Assembly (NCBI RefSeq): GCF_003217575.1
Contig: NZ_QJTC01000013.1
Span: forward strand, 44,886-108,885
DNA: 64,000 bases
From: Xylophilus ampelinus
GTDB taxonomy: Bacteria; Pseudomonadota; Gammaproteobacteria; Burkholderiales; Burkholderiaceae_C
Direction: 5' to 3'
The translations under genes were made by a program, and so were the position numbers. The notes beneath the pieces are model-generated. The model did not search any database and had not been told where the DNA came from. It was given only the letters and a program-made list of their open reading frames with translations. Numbering within the stretch: position 1 is the stretch's first letter; the number at the start of each line of letters is the position of its first letter. Positions 47,834 to 58,624 of this stretch are shown piece by piece.

Positions 47834-48648
47834 GCGGCGGTCGATGCAGGCGGATGCGCGCAAGCAGCTCGGTGCGCCGCGGCCACGGACTCGGCGCGGA
47901 TTTCTTCGGTGACCCGCGCCTTCAGGTCCATGAATTCGGGCGAGGTCTTGATCGTGTAGTGGCGCGGATGCGGGAAATCCACCGCCAGCTCGGTCTTGAT
48001 GCTGCCCGGCCGGGCACTGAACACCGCCACCCGGTTGGCCATGAAGATCGCCTCGTCGATGTCGTGGGTGACGAAGAGCACCGTCTTGCGGGCCGACTCC
48101 CAGATACCCAGCAGCAGCTCCTGCATCAGCACCCGGGTCTGGTTGTCGAGCGCGCCGAAGGGCTCGTCGAGCAGCAGGATCTTGGGGTCGTTGGCCAGCG
48201 CACGGGCGATGGCGGTGCGCTGCTGCATGCCGCCCGAGAGCTGCTTGGGAAAGTGGTTCTCGAAGCCGCGCAGCCCCACCTTGGCGATGAAGTAGTCGGC
48301 GCGCTCTTTCTGCTGCGCCTCGGGCAGGCCGCGCTCGCGCAGGCCGAAACGGATGTTCTGCGCGATGGTGAGCCAGGGGAACAGGGTGTAGCTCTGGAAC
48401 ACCACGCCGCGGTCGGCGCCCGGCCCCTCCACCGGGCGGCCGTCGAGCATCACCTGGCCGGTGGTCGGGTAGTCGAGCCCGGCGACGATGCGCAGCAGGG
48501 TCGACTTGCCGCAGCCCGAGGGGCCGAGAATGGTGACGAAGTCGTTCTCGCGCACCTCGAAATCGACCGGCAGCAGTGCCTGGGTGCTCCGGCCCTCGCT
48601 GCCCTGGAAGATGCGCGACACGCCGCGCACGGAAAGATGGTCGCTCAC
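47830..48648 (-). CDS. TauB/SsuB-type ABC transporter ATPase, hut-linked
   Basis: 272 residues. Walker A GPSGCGKST, Q-loop VVFQSYTLFPW, signature LSGGMQQRTAIARAL and Walker B ILLLDEPFGALDNQTR, followed by VTHDIDEAIFMANRV, as in nitrate/taurine/sulfonate-type ATPases. Start GTG 48646-48648 overlaps the permease stop by 4 bp. The position upstream of hutC suggests import of histidine, urocanate or a related imidazole. Confidence 0.92.
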   Translation of the reverse strand: MSDHLSVRGVSRIFQGSEGRSTQALLPVDFEVRENDFVTILGPSGCGKSTLLRIVAGLDYPTTGQVMLDGRPVEGPGADRGVVFQSYTLFPWLTIAQNIRFGLRERGLPEAQQKERADYFIAKVGLRGFENHFPKQLSGGMQQRTAIARALANDPKILLLDEPFGALDNQTRVLMQELLLGIWESARKTVLFVTHDIDEAIFMANRVAVFSARPGSIKTELAVDFPHPRHYTIKTSPEFMDLKARVTEEIRAESVAAAHRAACAHPPASTAA

Positions 48649-49544
48649 AGCGTGCTCCAGGCGAAGAGGCGGCGGTTGGCCGCCTTGAAGGCGAAGTCGG
48701 ACACCAGCCCGATGATGCCGATCACGATGATGCCGAAGCTGATCTGCCCGGTGTTGAGCAGCGCCTGGCTGTCGGTGATCATGTGGCCGATGCCCGAGGA
48801 CGAGCCGATCAGCTCGGCCACGATCACGTAGGTCCAGGCCCAGCCCAGCACCAGGCGCAGCGTCTCGGCGATGCCCGGCGCGGCGCCCGGGATCACCACC
48901 CGGGCGATGACGCCGCGGTCGCCGGCGCCCAGGGTGTAGGCGGCCTCGACCAGGTCGCGGCGGGCGCTGCCGACGGTGACCGCCACCATCAGCACCACCT
49001 GGAAGAAGGAGCCGATGAAGATCACCAGCAGCTTCTGCGTCTCGCCGATGCCGGCCCACAGGATCAGCAGCGGGATGAAGGCCGAGGCCGGCAGGTAGCG
49101 GCAGAAGGACACGAAGGGCTCGAAGAAGGCCTCGACGCCCTTGTACGCGCCCATCGCGATGCCCAGCGGCACCGCCAGCACGCTGGCCAGGGCGAAGCCG
49201 CCCACCACCCGCCAGACGGTCATGCCGATGTCGTGGATGAAGTTGTATTCGGTGAACAGCAGCCAGCCTTCGCGCACCATCGTCACCGGACTGGCCAGGA
49301 AGGTGGGCGACACGAAGCCGCCCAGGGTGAAGAACGCCCACACCGCCACGAACAGCACGAAGAAGCCCAGGCCCAGCATCCAGCGCGCGGTGCCGCCGAC
49401 AGGCTCCAGCGGCGCCAGCGCCCGGCGCCGGCGCGCGGAAACCGGCGCGGCGATCGGCGGCAGGGCCGCGGGTGCGGCGGCCCCGGGCGAGGCGACGGAA
49501 GGAACGGGTGCGACGGACGCGGCGGCGGCGGGCACGGCGGACAT
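48645..49544 (-). CDS. TauC/SsuC-type ABC transporter permease, hut-linked
   Basis: 299 residues. An Ala/Pro-rich cytoplasmic N-terminus (1-50) and six membrane segments, with the EAA loop EAAYTLGAGDRGVIARVVIPGAAPGI near the C-terminus. Its closest family is the nitrate/sulfonate/taurine permeases. It is 10 bp downstream of the binding-protein gene and coupled to the ATPase gene. Confidence 0.92.
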   Translation of the reverse strand: MSAVPAAAASVAPVPSVASPGAAAPAALPPIAAPVSARRRRALAPLEPVGGTARWMLGLGFFVLFVAVWAFFTLGGFVSPTFLASPVTMVREGWLLFTEYNFIHDIGMTVWRVVGGFALASVLAVPLGIAMGAYKGVEAFFEPFVSFCRYLPASAFIPLLILWAGIGETQKLLVIFIGSFFQVVLMVAVTVGSARRDLVEAAYTLGAGDRGVIARVVIPGAAPGIAETLRLVLGWAWTYVIVAELIGSSSGIGHMITDSQALLNTGQISFGIIVIGIIGLVSDFAFKAANRRLFAWSTL

Positions 49545-49554
49545 GGGCGGCGGA

Positions 49555-50544
49555 TTACTTGATGAAGCGGTCGTCGAAGGTCACGGCCAGGTCGGCCGGC
49601 GCCTTGCGGATCACGCCGGCGTCGAGCAGGATCTTCTGGGCTTCCTGCATGAAGGCGGTCAGCTCGCCGGCGAAGAACTTCTGGTTGGCCGCCTTGTCCT
49701 GCCAGCGCAGGTAGGCCGACGACTTGGCGAACTGCTCGCCCGACTGCTTGACCGCCGCGCCCATGATCTCGTTGGACTTGGCCGGGTCGGCCTTGATCAT
49801 GTCGAGCGCCTGGAAGTAGGAATCGGCCAGCGACTGCGCCGCCTTCGAGTTGGCCTTGAGCCACTCGGGCGCGCAGCCCACCGTGTCCATCACCATCGGG
49901 TAGTCGAGCGTGGTCGCCAGGATCTTGCCGGCGGCGGGGTTGTCGCGCACGGTGGAGAGGTAGGGCTCGTAGGTCATGGCGGCGTCGTTCTGGCCGGCCA
50001 CGAAGGCCTGCGCCGCGGCCTGCGGCGTCATGGTGACGGTCTTCACGTCCTTCAACGTCATGCCGTTCTTGCCGAGCATCCAGGCCAGGCCGAAGTAGGG
50101 CGCGGTGCCGGGCGCGTCGACGCCGACGGTCTTGCCCTTCAGGTCGGCGAAGCTCTTGACGTCGCCCCGCACCGCGATGCCGTCGGCACCGTAGGACTTG
50201 TCCATCTGGAAGATCTGCACGATCGGCACGCCGTTGGCGTTCCAGGCGACGTGCGTCTCGACGGTGGTGGCGGCGCACTGGATCGCGCCCGAGGCCAGCG
50301 CCAGGTGGCGGTCCTTCTGCGGAATCATCTTGATCTCCACGTCGAGGCCGTTCTTCTTGAAGATGCCGGCCTTGTCGGCCAGCGTGAGCGGCGCGAAGCC
50401 GGTCCAGCCCGACATGCCCAGCACGATCCTCGTGTCCTGCGCTGCCGAGCCGAACGCCAGCGCTGCCGCGCCGAACGCCAGCGCTGCCGCGCACACGCCG
50501 GCCGCCGCACGGACCGCCGACTTGACCATGGAACGCTTGCTCAT
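49555..50544 (-). CDS. NMT1/TauA-like periplasmic binding protein, hut-linked
   Basis: 329 residues. The signal peptide (about 1-35) contains a duplicated AALAFGA unit from a 21-bp tandem repeat. The mature part is a type II binding protein (GMSGWTGFAPLTLADKAGIFKKNGLDV, ALASGAIQCAATTVETHVAW, FADLKGKTVGVDAPGTAPYF) of the NMT1/SsuA class. First gene of a minus-strand unit running through the permease, ATPase and hutC into hut; the ligand is inferred to be histidine or urocanate. Confidence 0.9.
   Translation of the reverse strand: MSKRSMVKSAVRAAAGVCAAALAFGAAALAFGSAAQDTRIVLGMSGWTGFAPLTLADKAGIFKKNGLDVEIKMIPQKDRHLALASGAIQCAATTVETHVAWNANGVPIVQIFQMDKSYGADGIAVRGDVKSFADLKGKTVGVDAPGTAPYFGLAWMLGKNGMTLKDVKTVTMTPQAAAQAFVAGQNDAAMTYEPYLSTVRDNPAAGKILATTLDYPMVMDTVGCAPEWLKANSKAAQSLADSYFQALDMIKADPAKSNEIMGAAVKQSGEQFAKSSAYLRWQDKAANQKFFAGELTAFMQEAQKILLDAGVIRKAPADLAVTFDDRFIK
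50449..50490. repeat. 21-bp perfect tandem duplication in a signal peptide
   Basis: Two identical 21-bp units (50449-50469 and 50470-50490) encode a doubled AALAFGA-type stretch in the hydrophobic core of the binding protein's signal peptide. Being a multiple of three, it does not shift the frame, but it lengthens the h-region. Confidence 0.85.
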
Positions 50545-50647
50545 CGATCTACCTCTTTGCGATTGAAGGAAAACGGGGTGGCCCGCCCCAAGGTGGCCGC
50601 AGGGAACCGAAGACAGGTCGGGCGCCGATTGTCAAGAATGCACCAGA

Positions 50648-50661
50648 CCTGTACATACAGG
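50648..50661. promoter_or_regulatory. Candidate HutC operator before the transporter
   Basis: CCTGTACATACAGG, a nearly perfect 14-bp palindrome about 105 bp upstream of the binding-protein start. It matches the hutH site in 11 of 14 positions when both are read on the minus strand. Confidence 0.5.
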
Positions 50662-50832
50662 CTCAACCGTAACCGTCCCGGTGCATTCCATGGCCGCATG
50701 GCGCCCGATAGGCCGGGAAACGGCACGATCTCCGTGCGCATCTGCCCGAGCCGGGCCCAGGTTGACTAGACAAGCACGACACATGCCAGACCGCAAAGGC
50801 CGCAAAATCGCGGGCTCACCCGAAAACGCGCC

Positions 50833-52791
<1,959 letters not shown>

Positions 52792-52877
52792 AATCCCCCG
52801 GACGGCGAACCGCCGCGCAGCGGCATCCGGCCGCTAAAATCGCGGGCTGCACCGAAGCCCCTCCCGAAGGAAGCCCC

Positions 52878-53069
52878 ATGCCCCTGCCCGTCAATGCCGC
52901 CACCAACACGCCCGAGCCGGACAACTCCCACGATCCGCGTGCGCACATCGCGGCCGAGCACGAGAAGGACGCGGTCGAGCAGGTGGTGCATCTGATGCCG
53001 ATCGTGCTGCCGATCGTCGGCGGCGTGCTGATGTTCCTGCTGGCCTTCATCGCGATCTACATGGCCTGA
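52878..53069 (+). CDS. Small single-pass membrane protein
   Basis: 63 residues. A hydrophilic, acidic N-terminus with HDPRAHIAAEHEKDAVEQVVH is followed by one membrane helix (LMPIVLPIVGGVLMFLLAFIAIYMA) at the C-terminus, giving a tail-anchored layout. GAAGGAAG lies before ATG 52878. An intrinsic terminator follows 60 bp after the stop. Function unknown; small conserved proteins of this shape are common in the family. Confidence 0.72.
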   Translation: MPLPVNAATNTPEPDNSHDPRAHIAAEHEKDAVEQVVHLMPIVLPIVGGVLMFLLAFIAIYMA

Positions 53070-53131
53070 CCGGGCGGCGGGCCGGCCCGGCCTGCATCGG
53101 TCGCCTCGGGCGACCCCCGTTTTCCCTTCTC

Positions 53132-53157
53132 AAAAGCCGCGCTCGACGCGGCTTTTT
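53132..53157 (+). terminator. Rho-independent terminator
   Basis: AAAGCCGCG (53133-53141), loop CTCGA, CGCGGCTTTTT. It ends the small membrane protein transcript. The remaining DNA up to 53404 is the pckG leader, where I see no further structure. Confidence 0.88.
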
Positions 53158-53404
53158 GCCGTCCAGGCATCGCCACTCGCAGCATAACCCCATGCTTTGT
53201 TTGCATGAAATTACAGGGTAATCCGGTTTCGCTTCCGGCACGGATTCATAAAATCGTCATCCGCCCCCGCCGAAACCGGCTTGCGCCGCACCCCGGGGTG
53301 CCTGCAGCAAGGCCCATCGGTCGCCCGGAGCCGCCTTCTCCAAGCCCACCCGCGCACGCACGCGGTCTTAGACAAGACGGTTTTCAAACTCAGGAGCTCG
53401 ACCG

Positions 53405-55294
53405 ATGAACGCCCCCACCCAAGGACTGCCCGTACAGGCCCCTTCCTACGTCAAGAACGCCCGGCTGATCGCCTGGGTGTCCGAGATGGCCGCCCTCTGC
53501 AAGCCGCAGGACATCGTCTGGTGCGACGGCAGCGACGAGGAATACGCCCGCTTCTGCCAGCAACTGGTCGATGCCGGCACCTTCAAGCGCCTCAACCCGG
53601 CCAAGCGCGCCAACAGCTTCCTGGCCTGCTCCGACCCGAGCGACGTGGCCCGGGTGGAGGACCGCACCTTCATCTGCTCCGAGAAGCAGGAAGACGCCGG
53701 CCCGACCAACAACTGGAAGGCCCCGGCCGAGATGCGCGGCATCCTACAGCCGCTGTTCGACGGCTGCATGGCCGGCCGCACGATGTACGTGGTGCCGTTC
53801 TCGATGGGCCCGCTCGGCAGCGACATCGCCCACATCGGCGTCGAGCTGTCCGACAGCGCCTATGTGGCGGTGAACATGAAGCTGATGACCCGCATGGGCC
53901 GTGCGGTGCTCGACGTGCTGGGCGACGACGGCGAATTCGTGCCCTGCCTGCACACCGTCGGCGCGCCCCTGGCCGCCGGCCAGCAGGACGTGGCCTGGCC
54001 GTGCAACCCGACCACCAAGTACATCGTGCATTTTCCCGAGACGCGCGAGATCTGGTCGTACGGCTCGGGCTACGGCGGCAACGCGCTGCTGGGCAAGAAA
54101 TGCCTGGCGCTGCGCATCGCCTCGGCCATGGGCCGCGCCGAAGCGACCGACACGGCCACCGGCTGGCTGGCCGAGCACATGCTGATCCTGGGCGTGACCT
54201 CGCCCGCCGGCAAGAAGTACCACGTGGCGGCGGCGTTCCCGTCGGCCTGCGGCAAGACCAACTTCTCGATGCTGGTGCCGCCACCGGCCCTCGACGGCTG
54301 GAAGGTCACCACCATCGGCGACGACATCGCCTGGATCAAGCCGGCGGCCGACGGCAAGCTGTATGCGATCAACCCCGAGGCCGGCTACTTCGGCGTGGCC
54401 CCCGGCACCAACATGCTGACCAACCCCAACTGCATGAAGAGCCTGGACCGGGACGTGATCTTCACCAACGTGGCGCTCACCGACGACGGCGACGTCTGGT
54501 GGGAAGGCATGGAGCAGGACGCACCCGGCAAGGCGCTGCCGGCGCACCTGATCGACTGGCAAGGCAAGGACTGGACGCCGCAGATCGCCGAGGAGACCGG
54601 TGCCAAGGCCGCGCACCCCAATTCGCGCTTCACCGTGGCCGCCACCAACAACCCGGCGCTCGACAGCGCCTGGGACGATCCGGCCGGCGTGCCGATCGAC
54701 GCCTTCCTGTTCGGCGGCCGCCGCTCCACCACGGTGCCGCTGGTGACCGAGGCCCGCAACTGGAACGAAGGCGTCTACATGGCCGCCACCATGGGCTCCG
54801 AGACCACCGCCGCCGCCTTCGGCCAGCAGGGCGTGGTGCGCCGCGACCCGTTCGCGATGCTGCCGTTCGCCGGCTACAACATGATCGAATACTTCCAGCA
54901 CTGGATCGACCTGGGCGCCAAGCTGCAGGCCCAGGGCGCGAAGCTGCCGAAGATCTACCAGACCAACTGGTTCCGCAAGGGCGAAGACGGCAAGTTCGCC
55001 TGGCCAGGCTACGGCGAGAACATGCGCGTGCTGAAGTGGATGATCGACCGCATCGAAAGTACGGCCGGCGTCGGCGTCGAGCACCTCACCGGCACCAGCC
55101 CCGCCTACGCAGACCTGAACTGGACCGGCCTGGACTTCACGCCCGCGCAGTTCGACACGGTGACCCGCACCGACGATGCCGCCTGGGGGGCCGAGCTGGC
55201 GCTGCACGACGAGCTGTTCGCCCAGCTGGCGCGCGGCCTGCCGCAGGAGCTGAAGGACATCCGCGCCGCGCTGGAAGCGCGGCTCAAGGGCTGA
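53405..55294 (+). CDS. pckG: Phosphoenolpyruvate carboxykinase (GTP)
   Basis: 629 residues, GTP-dependent class. It converts oxaloacetate + GTP to PEP + CO2 + GDP, the first step of gluconeogenesis from TCA intermediates. The P-loop-like kinase motif is [15 protein letters not shown] with the reactive Cys of the GTP class. Other blocks are [23 protein letters not shown]-type substrate loop [34 protein letters not shown] and [25 protein letters not shown] in part. It is a single gene with its own terminator. Confidence 0.97.
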   Translation: MNAPTQGLPVQAPSYVKNARLIAWVSEMAALCKPQDIVWCDGSDEEYARFCQQLVDAGTFKRLNPAKRANSFLACSDPSDVARVEDRTFICSEKQEDAGPTNNWKAPAEMRGILQPLFDGCMAGRTMYVVPFSMGPLGSDIAHIGVELSDSAYVAVNMKLMTRMGRAVLDVLGDDGEFVPCLHTVGAPLAAGQQDVAWPCNPTTKYIVHFPETREIWSYGSGYGGNALLGKKCLALRIASAMGRAEATDTATGWLAEHMLILGVTSPAGKKYHVAAAFPSACGKTNFSMLVPPPALDGWKVTTIGDDIAWIKPAADGKLYAINPEAGYFGVAPGTNMLTNPNCMKSLDRDVIFTNVALTDDGDVWWEGMEQDAPGKALPAHLIDWQGKDWTPQIAEETGAKAAHPNSRFTVAATNNPALDSAWDDPAGVPIDAFLFGGRRSTTVPLVTEARNWNEGVYMAATMGSETTAAAFGQQGVVRRDPFAMLPFAGYNMIEYFQHWIDLGAKLQAQGAKLPKIYQTNWFRKGEDGKFAWPGYGENMRVLKWMIDRIESTAGVGVEHLTGTSPAYADLNWTGLDFTPAQFDTVTRTDDAAWGAELALHDELFAQLARGLPQELKDIRAALEARLKG

Positions 55295-55358
55295 TCGCCG
55301 GCCGCGCACCGCCTGCGGTGCGCCGGTTCCGGCCTCGCATCCGTCGATCGCCCATGAG

Positions 55359-55394
55359 AAAGCCGCTGGCCCCTTTCGGGACCAGCGGCTTTTT
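55359..55394. terminator. Bidirectional-type terminator between pckG and the next gene
   Basis: AAAGCCGCTGG (55359-55369), loop CCCCTTTCGGGA, CCAGCGGCTTTTT. A-run on the left and T-run on the right let it work for pckG and for the convergent minus-strand gene. Confidence 0.85.
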
Positions 55395-55426
55395 CGCGGC
55401 CGGGGCGCCTGCGCGCCCGGTGCCGA

Positions 55427-55858
55427 TCAGAAGTAGTTGCGGACGTCGCGGGCGGCACCCACGCTCATCGCGCGGCTGATGTCGGCCATCACGCGGGCAT
55501 CGGTCATGGCCACGCGCATCATCTGGCGGTCCTGCTCGGCGGCGATCTGGCGCTCGTTCCAGGCGACGACGGTGGCGCGCAGGGTGATCGCGGCGCGGCG
55601 CAGCGGGCCGGCCAGCAGGGCCAGGGCGGCGAAGGCGATGGCCCAGAGCACGGCCCAGGCGGTCAACAGGTGGCCTTCGGACCAGGTGTCGACCACCTGG
55701 TTGGCGACGACGAGGACGGCCGACACGACGGCGGCCAGCAACAGCGAAACACCGCCACGGGCACCCTGGACGAGGCCGGAGACATGCTCGACGGTGCGGA
55801 CCGCGCGGTTGGCACCGACGTGCCGGGAAGAGAATTGAGGTCGTACGAAGCTGGTCAT
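55427..55858 (-). CDS. Two-helix membrane protein of unknown function
   Basis: 143 residues. Two membrane helices (about 34-55, VSLLLAAVVSAVLVVANQVV, and 65-85, LLTAWAVLWAIAFAALALLAG) are followed by a basic, helical C-terminus (WNERQIAAEQDRQMMRVAM). AGGAGAT lies before the ATG at 55856-55858. Similar uncharacterised proteins are common in Burkholderiales. It is divergent from the LysR gene, which may regulate it. Confidence 0.72.
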   Translation of the reverse strand: MTSFVRPQFSSRHVGANRAVRTVEHVSGLVQGARGGVSLLLAAVVSAVLVVANQVVDTWSEGHLLTAWAVLWAIAFAALALLAGPLRRAAITLRATVVAWNERQIAAEQDRQMMRVAMTDARVMADISRAMSVGAARDVRNYF

Positions 55859-55990
55859 GGTGATCTCCTGCGGGTAGCGCCGGAAGAGAATTTCAGCGCC
55901 TGGGCGAATACTAGGGTTTACCCCCGCATTCCCCAAATTTATTTTTGTGATGCTTGGCATTCATCATGGTGATGGCCTATCTTTCGGTGC

Positions 55991-56956
55991 ATGGCGTCCA
56001 CCAACTTTCGCGCCCTCGATCTCAACCTGCTGCGGGTGTTCGACGAGGTGATGGCCGAGCGCAACCTCACCCGCGCGGCCCACAACCTGTCGATCACCCA
56101 ACCGGCCGTCAGCAACGCCCTGCGGCGCCTGCGCAAGGTGCTGGGCGACGAGTTGCTTCGGCGCAACGGTGCGGCGATGGAGCCGACCGCGCGCGCCGCG
56201 GCGATCTGGCCCGACGTGCGCGAGGCGCTGCGGCAGCTGCAGCGGTCGCTGGCGCCCGACGTGTTCGTGCCGGCCGAGGCGTCCACCGCCTTCGTGCTGG
56301 CGATGGCCGACGCGACCGCGGCGGTGGTGATGCCGGCCCTGGTGAACCTCGTGGAAGCGGAAGCGCCGGGCATCCAGGTGCGGGTGGTGCCGCTGGCCAC
56401 CCGCGACCCGCGCCGGCTGCTGGCGGACGAAGAGGCCGACATGGCGGTCGGCTACTTCCCTGCGGTGATGGCCGACCTGACCGCCCGTAGCCAGGCCGGC
56501 GAGGTGGAGAGCTTCGCCCACCACCGGCTCTACGACGGCCAGTACGTCTGCGTGATGCGGCGCGGCCATCCGCTGTCGGAGCTGTCGCAAGACGCGTTCA
56601 CCATAGACCGCTTCTGCGCGGCGCGCCACATGCTGGTGAGTTTCTCGGGCCGGCCCTACGGCTTCATAGACGAGGCGCTGTCCCTGCTGGGCCGCACCCG
56701 CCATGTGGCGGTGACGGTAAACCAGTTCTTCACCGCCGGCCGGGTGGTGGCCCAGTCCGACATGCTGACCATACTGCCCCGCCATTTCGTCGGCGCGACC
56801 GGCCTGGCCGAACACATCGTCTGGCGCCCCCTGCCCTTCCCGGTGCCGACCGTGCACGTGGACGCCCTCTGGCACCGGCGCCAGCAACCGTCGTCCGCCC
56901 ATGAATGGCTGCGCAACGCGGTCGAGCGCTCGGCCGTGCTGCATCCGCTGTTGTGA
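55991..56956 (+). CDS. LysR-family transcriptional regulator
   Basis: 321 residues. The N-terminal helix-turn-helix (LNLLRVFDEVMAERNLTRAAHNLSITQPAVSNALRRLRKVLGDELL in outline) is followed by a periplasmic-binding-like effector domain (about 95-300). LysR proteins usually control the divergent gene, here the two-helix membrane protein. The effector is unknown. Confidence 0.92.
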   Translation: MASTNFRALDLNLLRVFDEVMAERNLTRAAHNLSITQPAVSNALRRLRKVLGDELLRRNGAAMEPTARAAAIWPDVREALRQLQRSLAPDVFVPAEASTAFVLAMADATAAVVMPALVNLVEAEAPGIQVRVVPLATRDPRRLLADEEADMAVGYFPAVMADLTARSQAGEVESFAHHRLYDGQYVCVMRRGHPLSELSQDAFTIDRFCAARHMLVSFSGRPYGFIDEALSLLGRTRHVAVTVNQFFTAGRVVAQSDMLTILPRHFVGATGLAEHIVWRPLPFPVPTVHVDALWHRRQQPSSAHEWLRNAVERSAVLHPLL

Positions 56957-56988
56957 GCGGATAGGAGTTTCTAGAACGATTGAGGCCA

Positions 56989-57033
56989 CCGGCCGGCTCA
57001 GGACGTCGGCCTATCGCTATGAAAACAATAGCG
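56989..57033 (-). repeat. Dispersed repeat copy
   Basis: On the minus strand GCTATTGTTTTCATAGC then GATAGGCCGACGTCCTGAGCCGGCC, a divergent copy 32 bp after the LysR stop. The remaining DNA up to 57190 shows nothing else. Confidence 0.6.
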
Positions 57034-57190
57034 CATGCAGTTGGTTTTCAGGTATTCCAACGCAACGCGGAAGATGTGAAAGAACCGTAGCGAGCGGTCC
57101 GAGTGTGCGTCGAGGACCGGAGCCGTACTTTCGTATGGTGAGGACCGCAGACACGCAATCGGGCGCGCAGCAGGTTCTCTCACATCTTCG

Positions 57191-57370
57191 TCAGCGGATG
57201 ACGCTGAGATAGGCGCGTGCGGCCTGGCGGAGTTCGTGGGCGTGGTGGGGGTCCTGGCCGGCGCGGGCTTCGGCGCTCTCCAGCAGGCGGTTGGCAATGC
57301 CGGCCGGCGGTGCCATCTCACGGGCGGCATGGGCGGAACTCGAAAAGAGGCGGGCGATCAGCGTGAACAT
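57191..57370 (-). CDS. Small conserved protein of unknown function
   Basis: 59 residues from ATG 57368-57370 (63 from GTG 57382): MFTLIARLFSSSAHAAREM..., a possible short N-terminal amphipathic helix, then a helical stretch LLESAEARAGQDPHHAHELRQAARAYLSVIR. No motif recognised. Codon bias and the compact helical pattern argue for a real gene. Confidence 0.55.
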   Translation of the reverse strand: MFTLIARLFSSSAHAAREMAPPAGIANRLLESAEARAGQDPHHAHELRQAARAYLSVIR

Positions 57371-57533
57371 GGCGTTTTGCACTTCGTGGGTGCATCAAAA
57401 GTGGCGATACGGGTAGATTAAGGGTTTTCCCTAGCCTCGCCCACCCTTCTTCATGCCGAACGTGCATAACCTATTCCACCGTGGTGCGCAACGCACGCCA
57501 ACGGTGAGCGCCGCCTCGCCGCACAATGACCGC

Positions 57534-58355
57534 ATGCAGTTACAGCTCGTATCCGATCTACACCTGGAAGTGCAACCCGATTTCACCGTCTCGCCCACGC
57601 CCGGTGCCGACCTGCTGGTGCTGGCGGGCGACATCGGCTCCCACCATCCGTCCTCGCACCTGCCGGGCGACGATTTCGGCCTGGCCCGCTTTTCGCCGCT
57701 GCCCCAGTTCGGCGGCTGGCCGCAACCGGTGCTGTTCGTGCCGGGCAACCACGAATACGACGGCCAGGATGTCGACGCCGCCCGACTCCGCCTGCGGCGG
57801 CTCTGCGACCGGCTCGGCATCGGCTGGCTCGACCGCGAAACCGTCACGGTCGACGGCGTGCGTTTCCTGGGCAGTACGCTGTGGGCCGATTTCGAGGCCC
57901 TGATCCCTGCCAACGCCCCACCGGCCGCCGCGCTGGAGGCCCGCGGCAAGGCGATGCGCGCCGCCGATTTCTACCTGAGAAAGACCGGCACCACCCGCCA
58001 TGGCGCGCCCTGGCTGTCCGAGGGCGTGCGGGAGGAGGCACTGGCCTGCCAGCAGTGGCTGGCCGGTGCGCTGGCCGAGTCCTTCGACGGCCCGACGGTG
58101 GTCGTCACCCACTTCGCGCCCAGCCTGGGCAGTGCCGATCCGCGCTACGGCTTGGTGCCCGGCACCGCCGGCTTCTGCAACGCGCTCGACCCTCTGCTGC
58201 CCCGGGCGCAACTCTGGCTGCACGGCCACCTGCACGCGCCCAGCGACTACCGGCAGGCCGGCTGCCGGGTGGTGGCGAACCCGCTGGGCTACGCAGGCAA
58301 GGGCGAGCAGGCGACGTTCCGGCCGCACTGGCTGGTCGACGTGCCGATGCTATAA
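57534..58355 (+). CDS. Metallophosphoesterase
   Basis: 273 residues, calcineurin-like fold. Metal motifs are SDLHLE (Asp-His), LVLAGDIG, VPGNHEYD (Asn-His-Glu), VVVTHFAPS and LWLHGHLH. The substrate is unknown; related proteins act on phosphodiesters or Ap4A-like compounds. The stop codon (TAA, 58353-58355) and last Leu codon lie inside a dispersed repeat that starts at 58348. Confidence 0.92.
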   Translation: MQLQLVSDLHLEVQPDFTVSPTPGADLLVLAGDIGSHHPSSHLPGDDFGLARFSPLPQFGGWPQPVLFVPGNHEYDGQDVDAARLRLRRLCDRLGIGWLDRETVTVDGVRFLGSTLWADFEALIPANAPPAAALEARGKAMRAADFYLRKTGTTRHGAPWLSEGVREEALACQQWLAGALAESFDGPTVVVTHFAPSLGSADPRYGLVPGTAGFCNALDPLLPRAQLWLHGHLHAPSDYRQAGCRVVANPLGYAGKGEQATFRPHWLVDVPML

Positions 58356-58396
58356 AAATCATAGCTTCATGTCGGCGATCTGCGCCGGCTGCAGGC
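58348..58396 (+). repeat. Dispersed repeat copy supplying the metallophosphoesterase stop codon
   Basis: TGCTATAAAAATCATAGC then GTCGGCGATCTGCGCCGGCTGCAGGC. Its first bases form the ...CTA TAA end of the metallophosphoesterase gene, the same arrangement as at hutD. Confidence 0.75.
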
Positions 58397-58624
58397 CGTT
58401 TGCATCCGCAATACCGTCCGGGCGCCGCGGCGGGGCGCACACCGGCGGGCGCCCCGCAAGCGGACAGCTCCGCCGCGCCGCGGAGCCGGGCAAGCGGCCT
58501 ACACCGTGTGCGGGGCCGCGCGGGTTACGCTCGGGTCTACAAGGCGCGGCACGACAGCTGCGTTTTTTTTCGTTCCGACCCTGGGCGTCTGCGCGGCACC
58601 CGTTCCGTCCCCACGTCCCGACCC

